From Phycisphaerae bacterium (GTDB lineage: Bacteria > Planctomycetota > Phycisphaerae > UBA1845 > PWPN01), in the NCBI GenBank assembly GCA_030372985.1, contig JAUCQB010000061.1, forward strand, positions 1 to 64,000: 64,000 bases of DNA, given 5' to 3'. This document shows positions 18,688 to 27,105 of the stretch, in pieces. Under the pieces are notes generated by a model, which ran no database searches, was not told the DNA's origin, and saw only the letters and a list, made by a program, of their open reading frames with translations. Both the position numbers and the translations under genes were made by a program. The stretch's first letter is position 1. The number at the start of each line of letters is the position of its first letter.

Positions 18688-18790
18688 AACCTGCTGAATA
18701 CGGCCAACCGGCTGATCCTTGACCCTGCCGGGACGATCCTCTATCACCTGACCTTGTCGGCCCGATCCACCGCATCCGAGGAGAGTCCGC

Positions 18791-20236
18791 ATGAACTCTT
18801 TCGAGAACCCGTCGCTTGAAGAGGATATCTACCAAAGCCGCCCGTTCTGGCGGTGGCTGGCGCTGATCGCCGCTCTTCTGGCGTGGGGTTTCGACGGCGT
18901 CGAGCAGGGCGTGTACACGATCATGACCCGCGAGGCCCTGAAGGATCTGACTCCGCAGGTATCCGACCTGCTGGCTCAGGCAGATGATCTCAAAAAACAG
19001 ATTGACCTTGCGCCGGAGTCGGCCAGGGGCGAACTGCGCGCCCAGCTCGAACCGCTCACCAGGCAAATCGACGAGGTGGTCGGTCCAAAGTTCAGCCTTT
19101 CGCTGGCCATGTGGATGTGGGGAGCGGCGGCCGGCGGCGTGTTGTTCGGGCGGTTGGGCGATCGCTTCGGGCGCGTCCGGTCGCTGCTGTTGTCGGTGTC
19201 CATGTATGCGGCGTTCACCGGGTTGTCGGCGCTGTCCGGGCACTGGTGGCATTTCATCGCCTGTCGGTTTTTCGGAGCGATGGGTCTGGGCGGCACCTGG
19301 CCGTTGTGCGTGGCCCTGGTGGTCGAGACCTGGCCGGAACGACTGCGTTCCGTGCTGGCGGGGGCCATCGGCGCGGCGGCGAACGTGGGCTACTTCGTCG
19401 CGGCGACCTATTCGCGTCTCATGGTCGGTTACAGTTGGCGATGGGTGATCGGCATGGGCTTTTTCATCGGTATCACCAGCCTGCCGCTCATCTTCTTCGT
19501 GCCCGAGCCGACCAGATGGAGACTCTCGCGGGCCAAGAAGGAGCATTCGTCGCTCGGTGACTTGTTCTCGCGCAGCTATCGCCGATCGACGGTGGTGGGC
19601 AGCCTGCTGTCCACGGTGGCGTTGCTGGGAACGTGGGGCAGCTTCCTGTGGCTGGCGACTTATGTCGATCAGATCACTGAAGGGACCCCCGATCACGGCA
19701 GCGGCAGGACGATTGTCGCGCAATGGGCGGCGTACGGTCAGATGGTCGGCGGCTTTCTCGGCGGGCTTGCGGCGGGCTGGCTGGGCAACCGCCGGTCGTG
19801 GCTGCTTCTGTGTTTGGGAGCCTGGGCGACCGTTACCGGCCTCTTCTTCTTCAACACCCATTACAGCAGCATGCTGCTCTTAATGGGTGTTCTGGCCGGG
19901 CTGTTTGTCACCGGTTTTTTCGGCTGGCTGCCGAAGTTTCTGCCGGAACTCTACCCGACGCGCATCCGGGCGAGTGGGCAGGGTTTCTGCTACAACATCG
20001 GCCGGGTGCTGACCGGTCTGGGAGTGTTCGGGGCGGGTTATCTGGTCAGTGCGTTTGGCGGCGACTACCGCCCGGCCGCCATGACCATCGCGACGGTTTA
20101 TCTGCTGGGTCTGCTCGTCATCTGGTTTGCTCCGGACACCGGGGGCAAGATGCACGAGGACGGCGTCGGTGCTCCGCTCAAGGGACCGGTTCCGGAGCTT
20201 GAGGCAGCGGCCGCTGGACCGGAGGAGAACGCGTGA
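18791..20236 (+). CDS. MFS transporter with a helical insertion after the first membrane segment
   Basis: A 481-residue major facilitator protein. The loop 2-3 signature GRLGDRFGRVRSLL is intact, and RFFGAMGLGGTWPLCVALVVE and FLPELYPTRIRASGQGF are typical of the sugar/aromatic-acid symporter families. Unusually, residues about 50-95 form a polar, coiled-coil-like insertion (LLAQADDLKKQIDL, RAQLEPLTRQIDEV) between the first and second membrane segments. GAGGAGAG precedes the ATG by about five bases. The stop overlaps the GTG of the enolase-superfamily gene as GTGA, so transporter and enzyme are translationally coupled and probably handle the same organic acid or sugar acid. Confidence 0.9.
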   Translation: MNSFENPSLEEDIYQSRPFWRWLALIAALLAWGFDGVEQGVYTIMTREALKDLTPQVSDLLAQADDLKKQIDLAPESARGELRAQLEPLTRQIDEVVGPKFSLSLAMWMWGAAAGGVLFGRLGDRFGRVRSLLLSVSMYAAFTGLSALSGHWWHFIACRFFGAMGLGGTWPLCVALVVETWPERLRSVLAGAIGAAANVGYFVAATYSRLMVGYSWRWVIGMGFFIGITSLPLIFFVPEPTRWRLSRAKKEHSSLGDLFSRSYRRSTVVGSLLSTVALLGTWGSFLWLATYVDQITEGTPDHGSGRTIVAQWAAYGQMVGGFLGGLAAGWLGNRRSWLLLCLGAWATVTGLFFFNTHYSSMLLLMGVLAGLFVTGFFGWLPKFLPELYPTRIRASGQGFCYNIGRVLTGLGVFGAGYLVSAFGGDYRPAAMTIATVYLLGLLVIWFAPDTGGKMHEDGVGAPLKGPVPELEAAAAGPEENA

Positions 20237-21648
20237 AGACCACCAAGCTCACGGACGTTCGCTCATTCGGCGCATCGCTGCACTTCCTTCCGGTTCAAAC
20301 GCGTGTTCCGCTCAAGTTCGGGCCGGAGACACTGACCCATGTGACCTGTGCTCGGGCTTGTGTGAAGGTGCGCGATACTGCGGGGCGGACCGCGGAGGGC
20401 TGGGGCGAGACGCCGTTGAGCGTGCAGTGGGTCTGGCCCGGCAGTCTCACTTACGAGCGACGGCACGAGACGCTCAAGCGATTCTGCGTGATGCTGACCA
20501 GGGCTTGGGCGAAATTTGATGTCTCGGGCCATCCGATCGAAGTGGGCCATGCTTTCCAGCAGGATGTGTTGCCGGGTCTGTTGGCCGAGATCAACCGCGA
20601 GTGTCCCAATCCATCGGAGTACATGCCCTGGCTGGCGGCCCTGGTGTGCTGCTCGCCGTTCGATATCGCGCTGCATGACGCTTTCGGCAAGCTTGTCGAT
20701 CGGCCGGTATATGAGACATATGGCGGCGAGTTCATGAGCCGAACGCTTGATGATTTCCTCCAACCGGCCGAGGGGGCGAAGGTCAGCTTTGCCGGACAGT
20801 ATCCGTGCGACTACCTGTCGTCGGATCCGCCGCGTCGGTTGTTGGCCTGGCATCTGGTCGGCGGGCTCGATCCGCTGGACGCCTCTGAGCTTACCGGCTC
20901 GGAGCCCGAGGACGGCTATCCGGTTCTTCTGCCGGACTGGATTCGCCGCGACGGGCTGAAGTGCCTCAAGGTGAAACTCCGCGGCAACAACCAGGCGTGG
21001 GACTACCAAAGGCTGGTCAAGGTGGGCCGCATCGCCGTCGAGCACCGCGTGGATTGGCTGACCACCGACTTCAACTGCACGGTGACCGATCCGAATTACG
21101 TCAACGAGATCCTCGACCGACTGATGCTCGATGAGCCGCGCATCTACGGGATGATTCTGTATGTCGAGCAGCCGTTCCCTTATGACTTGGAGGCCAACCA
21201 GATCGACGTGCACAGCGTCTCGGCCCGCAAGCCGCTGTTCATGGATGAAAGCGCTCATGACTGGCACCTGATCCGTCTGGGAAGACGGCTGGGCTGGACC
21301 GGCGTGGCCCTCAAGACCTGCAAGACGCAGAGCGGCGCCCTGCTGGGTGCCTGCTGGGCCAAGGCACATGGCATGACGCTGATGGTGCAGGACCTGACCA
21401 ACCCGATGCTGGCTCAGATCCCGCACGTTCTGCTGGCCGCCCACGTGGGTACGATCGCCGGCGTCGAGACCAACGCGATGCAGTTTTACCCCGAGGCCTC
21501 CGCGCCTGAGGCGACCGTGCATCCCGGTTTGTACACTCGCCGTGAAGGCTGCGTCGACTGGTCCACAGTCCGCGGCTCCGGCTTCGGCTATCGCCTCGAA
21601 GAAATTCACCGCGATCTGCCCGCCCCGGCCGCTACCTGCGGCATGTAG
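20233..21648 (+). CDS. Enolase-superfamily (mandelate racemase-like) enzyme
   Basis: A 471-residue member of the enolase superfamily. The barrel residues are present: KxK at K246/K248 (CLKVKLR), metal ligands D279 (TTDFN), E312 (YVEQPF) and D338 (FMDES), and K361/K364 (ALKTCKTQSG) on the opposite strand. The protein is longer than the usual 370-400 residues, with insertions before the first lysine motif. Reactions in this group start with proton abstraction next to a carboxylate, so dehydration of a sugar acid or racemisation are candidates. It starts with GTG, five bases after GGAGGAG, and is coupled to the upstream MFS transporter. The last two codons and stop lie in a 65-bp repeat. Confidence 0.85.
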   Translation: MKTTKLTDVRSFGASLHFLPVQTRVPLKFGPETLTHVTCARACVKVRDTAGRTAEGWGETPLSVQWVWPGSLTYERRHETLKRFCVMLTRAWAKFDVSGHPIEVGHAFQQDVLPGLLAEINRECPNPSEYMPWLAALVCCSPFDIALHDAFGKLVDRPVYETYGGEFMSRTLDDFLQPAEGAKVSFAGQYPCDYLSSDPPRRLLAWHLVGGLDPLDASELTGSEPEDGYPVLLPDWIRRDGLKCLKVKLRGNNQAWDYQRLVKVGRIAVEHRVDWLTTDFNCTVTDPNYVNEILDRLMLDEPRIYGMILYVEQPFPYDLEANQIDVHSVSARKPLFMDESAHDWHLIRLGRRLGWTGVALKTCKTQSGALLGACWAKAHGMTLMVQDLTNPMLAQIPHVLLAAHVGTIAGVETNAMQFYPEASAPEATVHPGLYTRREGCVDWSTVRGSGFGYRLEEIHRDLPAPAATCGM

Positions 21649-21770
21649 GGCAGGTCAGAGCGAAGCGCCGACCTGCCTTTCTGGGTGATTGTTGACGGCT
21701 GACAGGCATGTAGGGCAGGTCAGAGCGAAGCGCCGACCTGCCTTTCTGGCTGATTGTTGACGGCTGACAG
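21641..21770. repeat. Two tandem 65-bp hairpin repeats
   Basis: The unit at 21641-21705 is repeated at 21706-21770 with a single mismatch seen. Each holds GGCAGGTC, a 13-base loop and GACCTGCC, able to fold into an 8-bp stem. The first copy starts inside the enolase-superfamily gene and supplies its Met and stop codon. A relative (ATGTAGGGCATGGTCG to GACCTGCC) also begins at the stop codon of argS at 61036-61080. Confidence 0.85.
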
Positions 21771-21896
21771 CTTCTGCTGAGCAGGTACCCTCCGCGACAA
21801 CAGCCGCGATGGATTGACAAGGAATGATCGCAGGAGGAGAATGACACCATGCACTGGTTCCGGCGAGCGGCGGTGCCTCGAAGACGGTGAAAGACC

Positions 21897-22535
21897 ATGA
21901 TCCGAAGAACCGTCATCGTTGTCCTCGTGTGCCTGACGTTGTGTGTCGTAGCCGTCTGGCTGGCCAGCTACGGCCACGTCTTCCAGTACTCGTTCTCTGC
22001 CTTCGGCAGATCGACTACCCTGCTTCACGCGTCGGACGGGCTCTTCAGGCTATTTCAGGTGACGGCTGACGAGGCCATGTATTTCGATGACTTCGACGAC
22101 AGACAGGGAAACCCACTCAGGAATCTCGTGCGTGTGCGGCGAAGGCGGGACGGAGAGACTTGCTACGTCTGGTTTACTCCTGATCGAAAGGACTTGGCAG
22201 CCGTGGGCCATGGCCGGTTTGGCTACCGTTCCTCCACGTGCTCGTGGCCACCTGGCAATATTGTCTACCCGACCACGCTGCCCGGCAGAGTTCTTCCCGC
22301 CGGCGCAACTGGCGTTCTCCCCACCAGGCCAACGCAGACAAGAATGCAATTGCAGTCTCTGCGCGTGCCTGCCTGGCTGCCGGTCTTGGTCTTGGCTGCC
22401 TATCCGGCGGCCGCGATCGGCCTGAGGGCGTATCGCCGCCATACGCCGAAAGGGAAACCGTGCTGTCGCCGATGCGGATACAACCTCACCGGTAACGTGA
22501 GCGGCGTCTGCCCGGAGTGCGGGGAGAAGATATGA
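21897..22535 (+). CDS. Small membrane protein with C-terminal zinc ribbon (paralogue 1)
   Basis: A 212-residue protein: an N-terminal membrane segment (TVIVVLVCLTLCVVAVWL), an extracytoplasmic loop, a second membrane segment (WLPVLVLAAYPAAAIGL), then a cytoplasmic zinc ribbon CRRCGYNLTGNVSGVCPECG at the very C-terminus. It is the first of three tandem paralogues; the stop overlaps the next start as ATGA. Function unknown. A short frame just upstream (21841-21900) overlaps this start in the same ATGA way. The ribbon type also occurs in the 1948-3447 gene. Paralogue 1 is the most diverged of the three in the loop. Confidence 0.75.
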   Translation: MIRRTVIVVLVCLTLCVVAVWLASYGHVFQYSFSAFGRSTTLLHASDGLFRLFQVTADEAMYFDDFDDRQGNPLRNLVRVRRRRDGETCYVWFTPDRKDLAAVGHGRFGYRSSTCSWPPGNIVYPTTLPGRVLPAGATGVLPTRPTQTRMQLQSLRVPAWLPVLVLAAYPAAAIGLRAYRRHTPKGKPCCRRCGYNLTGNVSGVCPECGEKI

Positions 22536-23065
22536 GACGACGGCCACGAGTCTGCCGCTGGCTCAAGTGGTGCGGACTGGTTTTCCTGTTGGCGATCCTC
22601 ATGACTTGGGTCATCTCGTTGTTCTGGAAGGGAGGTTACATGAGAATCGGGTTTGTCGAGAGCCCCGGCGACTCCTACAGTCCCGGCGGCTCCTACATGG
22701 TTCACCTGAGCGCTCTGCTTCTGAACGACGGTTGCCTGATCTGCTTCCGGGCCCTGAGTGTCGAGCGCAAGGTTGATGTGCGAAATGTCCAGACGATCTG
22801 GTCCGCCCGCCGATACCAGAGTCCACCACACCTTCGTTGGACCCCATACGTTCGAGTCACGTCCGACGTCGTGGACGCGTATGTGCCGCTGTGGATACCG
22901 TTCCTGCTCGTCGCGGTTCCAACCGCGTGCCTGTGGTGGCGTGATCGCCGCCGCATACCGCTCGGTCACTGCCAGAAATGCGGCTACAACCTTACAGGCA
23001 ACGTGAGCGGCGTCTGCCCCGAGTGCGGGGAGGAAACGGATGCACAGGTCATTCGGAGATCGTAG
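22532..23065 (+). CDS. Small membrane protein with C-terminal zinc ribbon (paralogue 2)
   Basis: A 177-residue relative of the preceding protein: membrane segment (WCGLVFLLAILMTWVISLFW), an extracytoplasmic loop with GGCLxC-like NDGCLICFRAL, a second membrane segment (LWIPFLLVAVPTACLWWRD) and the ribbon CQKCGYNLTGNVSGVCPECG. The start is ATG 22532, overlapping the previous stop, with GGGGAG seven bases upstream; the frame start at 22517 is less likely. From the second membrane segment onward, the DNA is almost identical to paralogue 3, which suggests recent duplication or gene conversion. Confidence 0.75.
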   Translation: MRRRPRVCRWLKWCGLVFLLAILMTWVISLFWKGGYMRIGFVESPGDSYSPGGSYMVHLSALLLNDGCLICFRALSVERKVDVRNVQTIWSARRYQSPPHLRWTPYVRVTSDVVDAYVPLWIPFLLVAVPTACLWWRDRRRIPLGHCQKCGYNLTGNVSGVCPECGEETDAQVIRRS

Positions 23066-23074
23066 GATATCGGC

Positions 23075-23584
23075 ATGGCTCGATTGCAGGGACGACGGCC
23101 GATACTCAAGTGGGCGGGACTGGTCCTGGCGTCGCTGATAGTGGTGGCATGGGTGGTATCGTTATTCTGGACAGTCGGCTGCGGCAGACGCGGCTCGTAC
23201 GCAGACGGCAGACACTGGATTGTCTGCCCGACGAGCGGACTGTTCCTCACGGGTGGTTGTCTGAGCTGCTACCAGGCTCGGAACACGAAGGAAGTGGCCG
23301 GCATTCAAGGGTACTGGTCCGTCCGTCGCCGCCCACCAGGGCAACAGGCTTGGGCCCCGGAGGTGAAACGCGACCCCTTCTTCCTCTATGCACAGGTACC
23401 CTTGTGCATCCCCCTCCTGCTAGTTGTCATCCCCACTGCGTGCCTATGGTGGCGTGATCGCCGCCGCATACCGCTCGGTCACTGCCCGAAATGCGGCTAC
23501 AATCTCACCGGCAACGTGAGCGGCGTCTGCCCGGAGTGCGGGGAGGCGATCTCGGATATGAGCGGGACTCCGCGCTCATCATGA
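23075..23584 (+). CDS. Small membrane protein with C-terminal zinc ribbon (paralogue 3)
   Basis: A 169-residue protein with the same plan: membrane segment (WAGLVLASLIVVAWVVSLFW), loop with TGGCLSCYQARN, second membrane segment (LCIPLLLVVIPTACLWWRD) and ribbon CPKCGYNLTGNVSGVCPECG. It starts nine bases after paralogue 2 stops, so all three are probably one transcript. Bases 23441-23548 match 22925-23033 almost base for base, whereas the loops have diverged. No known family beyond the ribbon is recognised. Confidence 0.75.
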   Translation: MARLQGRRPILKWAGLVLASLIVVAWVVSLFWTVGCGRRGSYADGRHWIVCPTSGLFLTGGCLSCYQARNTKEVAGIQGYWSVRRRPPGQQAWAPEVKRDPFFLYAQVPLCIPLLLVVIPTACLWWRDRRRIPLGHCPKCGYNLTGNVSGVCPECGEAISDMSGTPRSS

Positions 23585-23868
23585 TCGCAGAGGAGAGGCA
23601 ACCATTGAACCGCCAGACGCCGAGAAGGCTGCGTCGAGGGATCCCGGTACGAAGTCCTGGGGCCGGTGGTTGCCTCGACGAAATCTATTGCCGTGCGCCT
23701 GGACACCGTCGCAAGCGGAGACAGGCAACACGCCGGCGGGCGAAGCGCCCGTGGTGCCCAGAGTTGCCCGCGCCCCCCGGTGATGCCGCACGACGAAGTA
23801 GCCTGCTTTGTGCCGATCATTGCCATCTGGTCGCTTTTCAATCGTCTTTGGTATAGAATCATGGAAGA

Positions 23869-24339
23869 ATGGCCCGGATGCACCTTGAGACCAGTTTCTT
23901 CAGTGCGTGCGTGTCGGACCGCTCGGATGCCGGCAGCGTGTATCGTCGAGAACAGAGTCGGCAGTGGTGGGCCACGCAGCGACGGAAGCATGCCTTGTTT
24001 GTCTCGCCGGAAGTGCTGACGGAGCTTTCCAGCCCGGCGTATCCTCATCGGAAGCCGGCCCTCGATATGACGGTGGAGACGGACCTGCTGCCATTGACGC
24101 CGGAAATCCGCGGGTTGGCCAAGATCCTTGTCAGCGAGAAGGTCATGCCCGGACCGGATGCTTCCGGCGACGCCGTACATGTTGCGGCGGCCATCGCCCA
24201 TCGCGTGGACTACCTGCTCACCTGGAACGTTCGGCATCTGGCCAATCTGAATAAGCTGGAGCATCTGCAAGTCATTTGCCAGCGGCTGGGCTACATTCCG
24301 CCGGTTATCACAACGCCCGATGTGGCGCGGGAGACCTGA
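23869..24339 (+). CDS. PIN-domain (VapC-like) toxin
   Basis: A 156-residue PIN-domain protein, a predicted metal-dependent ribonuclease. The N-terminal HLETSFFSACVSD supplies the first acidic residue. The C-terminal GDAVHVAAAIAHRVDYLLTW followed by NVRHLANLNK is the hallmark of this PIN subgroup, giving Asp and the Asn/His pair. The start is ATG 23869 or 23878. A possible extended -10 TGGTATAGA lies at 23849-23857, very close to the start. The downstream gene begins about five bases after the stop and looks like its antitoxin, so this is a toxin-first module. Confidence 0.82.
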   Translation: MARMHLETSFFSACVSDRSDAGSVYRREQSRQWWATQRRKHALFVSPEVLTELSSPAYPHRKPALDMTVETDLLPLTPEIRGLAKILVSEKVMPGPDASGDAVHVAAAIAHRVDYLLTWNVRHLANLNKLEHLQVICQRLGYIPPVITTPDVARET

Positions 24340-24343
24340 GGTG

Positions 24344-24622
24344 ATGTCGATCATGAGTAATGAACATGACAGTCCGTTGACGGGCGACCCGCTGGTCGAC
24401 GAAGTGCGTGCGATCCGTCGGGCCGTATGTGCCGAGTTTGGCAACGATGTTGATCGTCTCTGCGATCATCTGCAGGACGTCGAGCGAGAGTACCGCGAGA
24501 GAAGCGGCCGATTTGCCGGCGTGCCGCGCAGTCTGGACCACGAGCTTTTTCCGGAAGCAGCCGTTGCAGGGCCGGATCCTCTGATTGATGAAGCGAGATC
24601 GTTGAAACGGCATCAGGAATGA
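24344..24622 (+). CDS. Probable antitoxin partner of the PIN-domain protein
   Basis: A 92-residue protein whose N-terminal half, DPLVDEVRAIRRAVCAEFGN followed by DVDRLCDHLQ, matches a small helical family commonly found beside PIN-domain toxins. It has no membrane segment or signal. The start is ATG 24344 (or 24353), with GAGG just upstream. The C-terminus repeats the DPLIDEARSLKRH pattern seen at the N-terminus, a small internal duplication. Antitoxin assignment rests on family resemblance and on position after the toxin. Confidence 0.65.
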   Translation: MSIMSNEHDSPLTGDPLVDEVRAIRRAVCAEFGNDVDRLCDHLQDVEREYRERSGRFAGVPRSLDHELFPEAAVAGPDPLIDEARSLKRHQE

Positions 24623-24729
24623 CGCAGGGGTGTGATAGGGAGACACCATTTTCGCCCTTTCAGCGTTACGATACCCTTCGTTTCGCCCATCGTTACTCTT
24701 GACTAACCGACGCGAGAGGAGTGCACGTG

Positions 24730-26817
24730 ATGCGACAATACCTGTGGATATGGCTGACCATCACCTCGATCATTGCTGCAGCGGCTCATGCCGAGCCGAT
24801 CACCACCGGCTCGCTGCTCCGGGAGATGATCGATCTTCACAACCTGGCCGATTTCCCGAACCCGGCCTACAAGACCGTCCAGTTCTCATCCTACGATCAC
24901 CGCAGCACGGTGCCGGGCGGGCCGGAGTGGTTCGCCAACTCCGATGGCTTCGGCCGTGAGCCGGTGCCCAACTTCGAGAAGGTTATTCGCGAGCCTTCGG
25001 GCGGCAAACCGGGCGAGTATCTCATCTGCGACGTGAAGGGCCCGGGAGCCATCGTCCGCACCTGGACGGCCGCGATCAAGGGCAGCATCCGCCTGTTTCT
25101 TGACGACATGGACAAGCCGCTCTTCGACGGCCCGGCCGAGGATTTTCTGTATCGCCCGTATGAGCCGTTCAGCAAGGAAGCCGGCATCGAGTCGGATTTC
25201 TATCGCAACAGCTTTCAGCAGAACCGGGCCGGCTACGCGCCGATGCCTTTCGCCAAACAATGCCGAATCGTCTGGGTCGGCAACGTGGAGGAGATCCACT
25301 TCTACCAGGTCCAGATTCGCCTGTACGAACCGACGGCCGATGTGGTGACCTTCGGTCCGCAAGACGTGAAGAAGTACGCCAACGAGATCCGCGAGGTCGG
25401 CAAGGTGCTGGCGGCCCCGGCGGCCAACTGGAAGTATGCCTCGACCACCGCCCCGGTCGAGATCAAGGCCGACCTGGCGCCCGGCGAGGTGAAAGAGGTC
25501 CTCAAACTGAAAGGCCCCAAAGCCGTCGAGCGACTGACGCTGAAGCTGGACGCCAAGGATGTCGACCGTGCTCTGCGGCAGACGGTCATGCACGTCATCT
25601 GCGATGACTACTCCTGGGGACAGGTCCAATCACCAGTGGGTGACTTCTTCGGGGCCGCGCCGGGCATCAACCCGTACGATTCCGTTCCTTTCACCGTCGA
25701 GGCCGACGGCACCATGACCAGCCGGTTCGTGATGCCCTTTGCCACATCAATGCGGATCGTTTTTCAGAACCTCGGGCGGCAGGCGGTCTCGGTCAACGGC
25801 TCGGTGCTGCCGATGGATTACCAGTGGAATGACAAGACCTCGATGTACTTCCGCGCCCGTTGGCGGGTCGATCACGATCTGGTCGGGGCGGGTGACGCGG
25901 TGCAGGACCTGCCGTTCCTGGCCGCTCGCGGCGGCGGTGTGTACGTGGGGACGACGTCTCTGCTGCTCAACCCGACTGCGATCCCGACACCGGGCGGCGG
26001 ATGGTGGGGCGAAGGAGATGAGAAGATCTTCGTTGACGACGACGTCCGGCCTTCGACGTTCGGCACCGGTTCTGAGGACTACTACAATTACGCGTGGTCT
26101 TCTCCCGACATATTCTTCCACGCTTACTGCGGGCAGCCCCGCAATGATGGCCCGGGCACGCGCGGGTTCGTGACCAACAACCGCTGGCACGTCATCGATG
26201 CGTTGCCGTTCAAGAACAGCGTTGCGTTTTACATGGAGCTGTTCCACCATGAACGGACCCCGGGCATGTCCTACGCCCGAGTCGGCTACCACTACGCCCG
26301 GCCGGGGCTGATCGACGATCATGTGCCGATCACCGGTGAAGACGTCCGGCCGGTCGACCTGCCGCCCAACTGGCAGCCTGCATCACGCGGCGGCGCGAAC
26401 AACTCGGTGTACCATCAGGCTGAGTCGCTGGTACAGTCACCTCAAGCTAGGCTTGTGGATGGCAGTCTGTATGCCGGCGGGAAGGTGCTGCGGTGGGAAC
26501 CGGCGAGCAAGGGCGATGAACTCGTGTTGACCATCCCGATCGCCGAGGCGGGTCGCTACGCCCTGCACCTGGCCGCGGCACTCAACGGCGAGTCGGGCGT
26601 GATCTCCGTCCGCATGGGCGACAAGTCGATTATGGGCGGCGAGAGAGGCGTGATCGATCTGTGTGCCCCGGGCCGGCAGATGCTGCGGGAGTTCTCGACG
26701 GGGCCGATGGACCTGCCCAAGGGCGATCTCAAGTTGACCGTCCGTTACGAGGGGCCGTCAGAGAAATGTGGCGGAAGCGCCGTCGGCCTCGACTACTTGC
26801 GCGTGCAGCGGCGGTGA
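24730..26817 (+). CDS. Exported DUF2961 / GH172-family protein
   Basis: A 695-residue protein with a signal peptide (WIWLTITSIIAAAAHA) and a DUF2961 core, now classed as glycoside hydrolase family 172, whose characterised members act on fructose- or arabinofuranose-containing glycans. Typical features are YKTVQFSSYDHRSTVPGG, GAIVRTWTA, GTGSEDYYNYAW and FHHERTPGMSYARVGYHYA. The last 130 residues form an additional beta-sandwich (LVLTIPIAEAGRYALHLAAA) like a carbohydrate-binding module. ATG 24730 is eight bases after GAGGAG; the ORF start at 24721 is a GTG closer to that site. No neighbouring gene is clearly in the same operon. Confidence 0.87.
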   Translation: MRQYLWIWLTITSIIAAAAHAEPITTGSLLREMIDLHNLADFPNPAYKTVQFSSYDHRSTVPGGPEWFANSDGFGREPVPNFEKVIREPSGGKPGEYLICDVKGPGAIVRTWTAAIKGSIRLFLDDMDKPLFDGPAEDFLYRPYEPFSKEAGIESDFYRNSFQQNRAGYAPMPFAKQCRIVWVGNVEEIHFYQVQIRLYEPTADVVTFGPQDVKKYANEIREVGKVLAAPAANWKYASTTAPVEIKADLAPGEVKEVLKLKGPKAVERLTLKLDAKDVDRALRQTVMHVICDDYSWGQVQSPVGDFFGAAPGINPYDSVPFTVEADGTMTSRFVMPFATSMRIVFQNLGRQAVSVNGSVLPMDYQWNDKTSMYFRARWRVDHDLVGAGDAVQDLPFLAARGGGVYVGTTSLLLNPTAIPTPGGGWWGEGDEKIFVDDDVRPSTFGTGSEDYYNYAWSSPDIFFHAYCGQPRNDGPGTRGFVTNNRWHVIDALPFKNSVAFYMELFHHERTPGMSYARVGYHYARPGLIDDHVPITGEDVRPVDLPPNWQPASRGGANNSVYHQAESLVQSPQARLVDGSLYAGGKVLRWEPASKGDELVLTIPIAEAGRYALHLAAALNGESGVISVRMGDKSIMGGERGVIDLCAPGRQMLREFSTGPMDLPKGDLKLTVRYEGPSEKCGGSAVGLDYLRVQRR

Positions 26818-26961
26818 GGGTGAGCCCACGATCGCGGTCAGGCAGCGACGCATGGGCGGGACGATGCTCGCCACAGCGAGGCCGGTGGTGCTGAAAGAGC
26901 AGTCAGCGGTCAGCCGGGTTGCTGCCGCTGGCTTCCTGCTTCGCCAAGGCTACGCAGGGCG

Positions 26962-27063
26962 GGTGCGGTCGCGGTTCTGAAAGGGGCCGCTCCCTGACGG
27001 TCGCGGTTCTGAAAGACGAGCAGCACAAGCGCCGCTCCCTGACGGTCGCGGTTCTGAAAGAGT
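26962..27063. repeat. Three-copy CGCTCCCTGACGGTCGCGGTTCTGAAAG-type repeat
   Basis: Copies at 26966-26983 (truncated), 26987-27014 and 27031-27060 share CTCCCTGACGGTCGCGGTTC and then TGAAAG. They sit between convergent genes and carry no reading frame of interest. The same phrase type is known to me from intergenic DNA of related planctomycetes, without a known function. Confidence 0.8.
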
Positions 27064-27105
27064 CCCTGTTATCTGCACGAGAGCTGCGGCATTGCCTGAG
27101 CACGT

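Noticed and set aside
26962-27063. CRISPR array
   Set aside because: Only three imperfect copies with no regular spacers, and no cas genes. Other tandem repeats in the window also lack repeat-spacer spacing.
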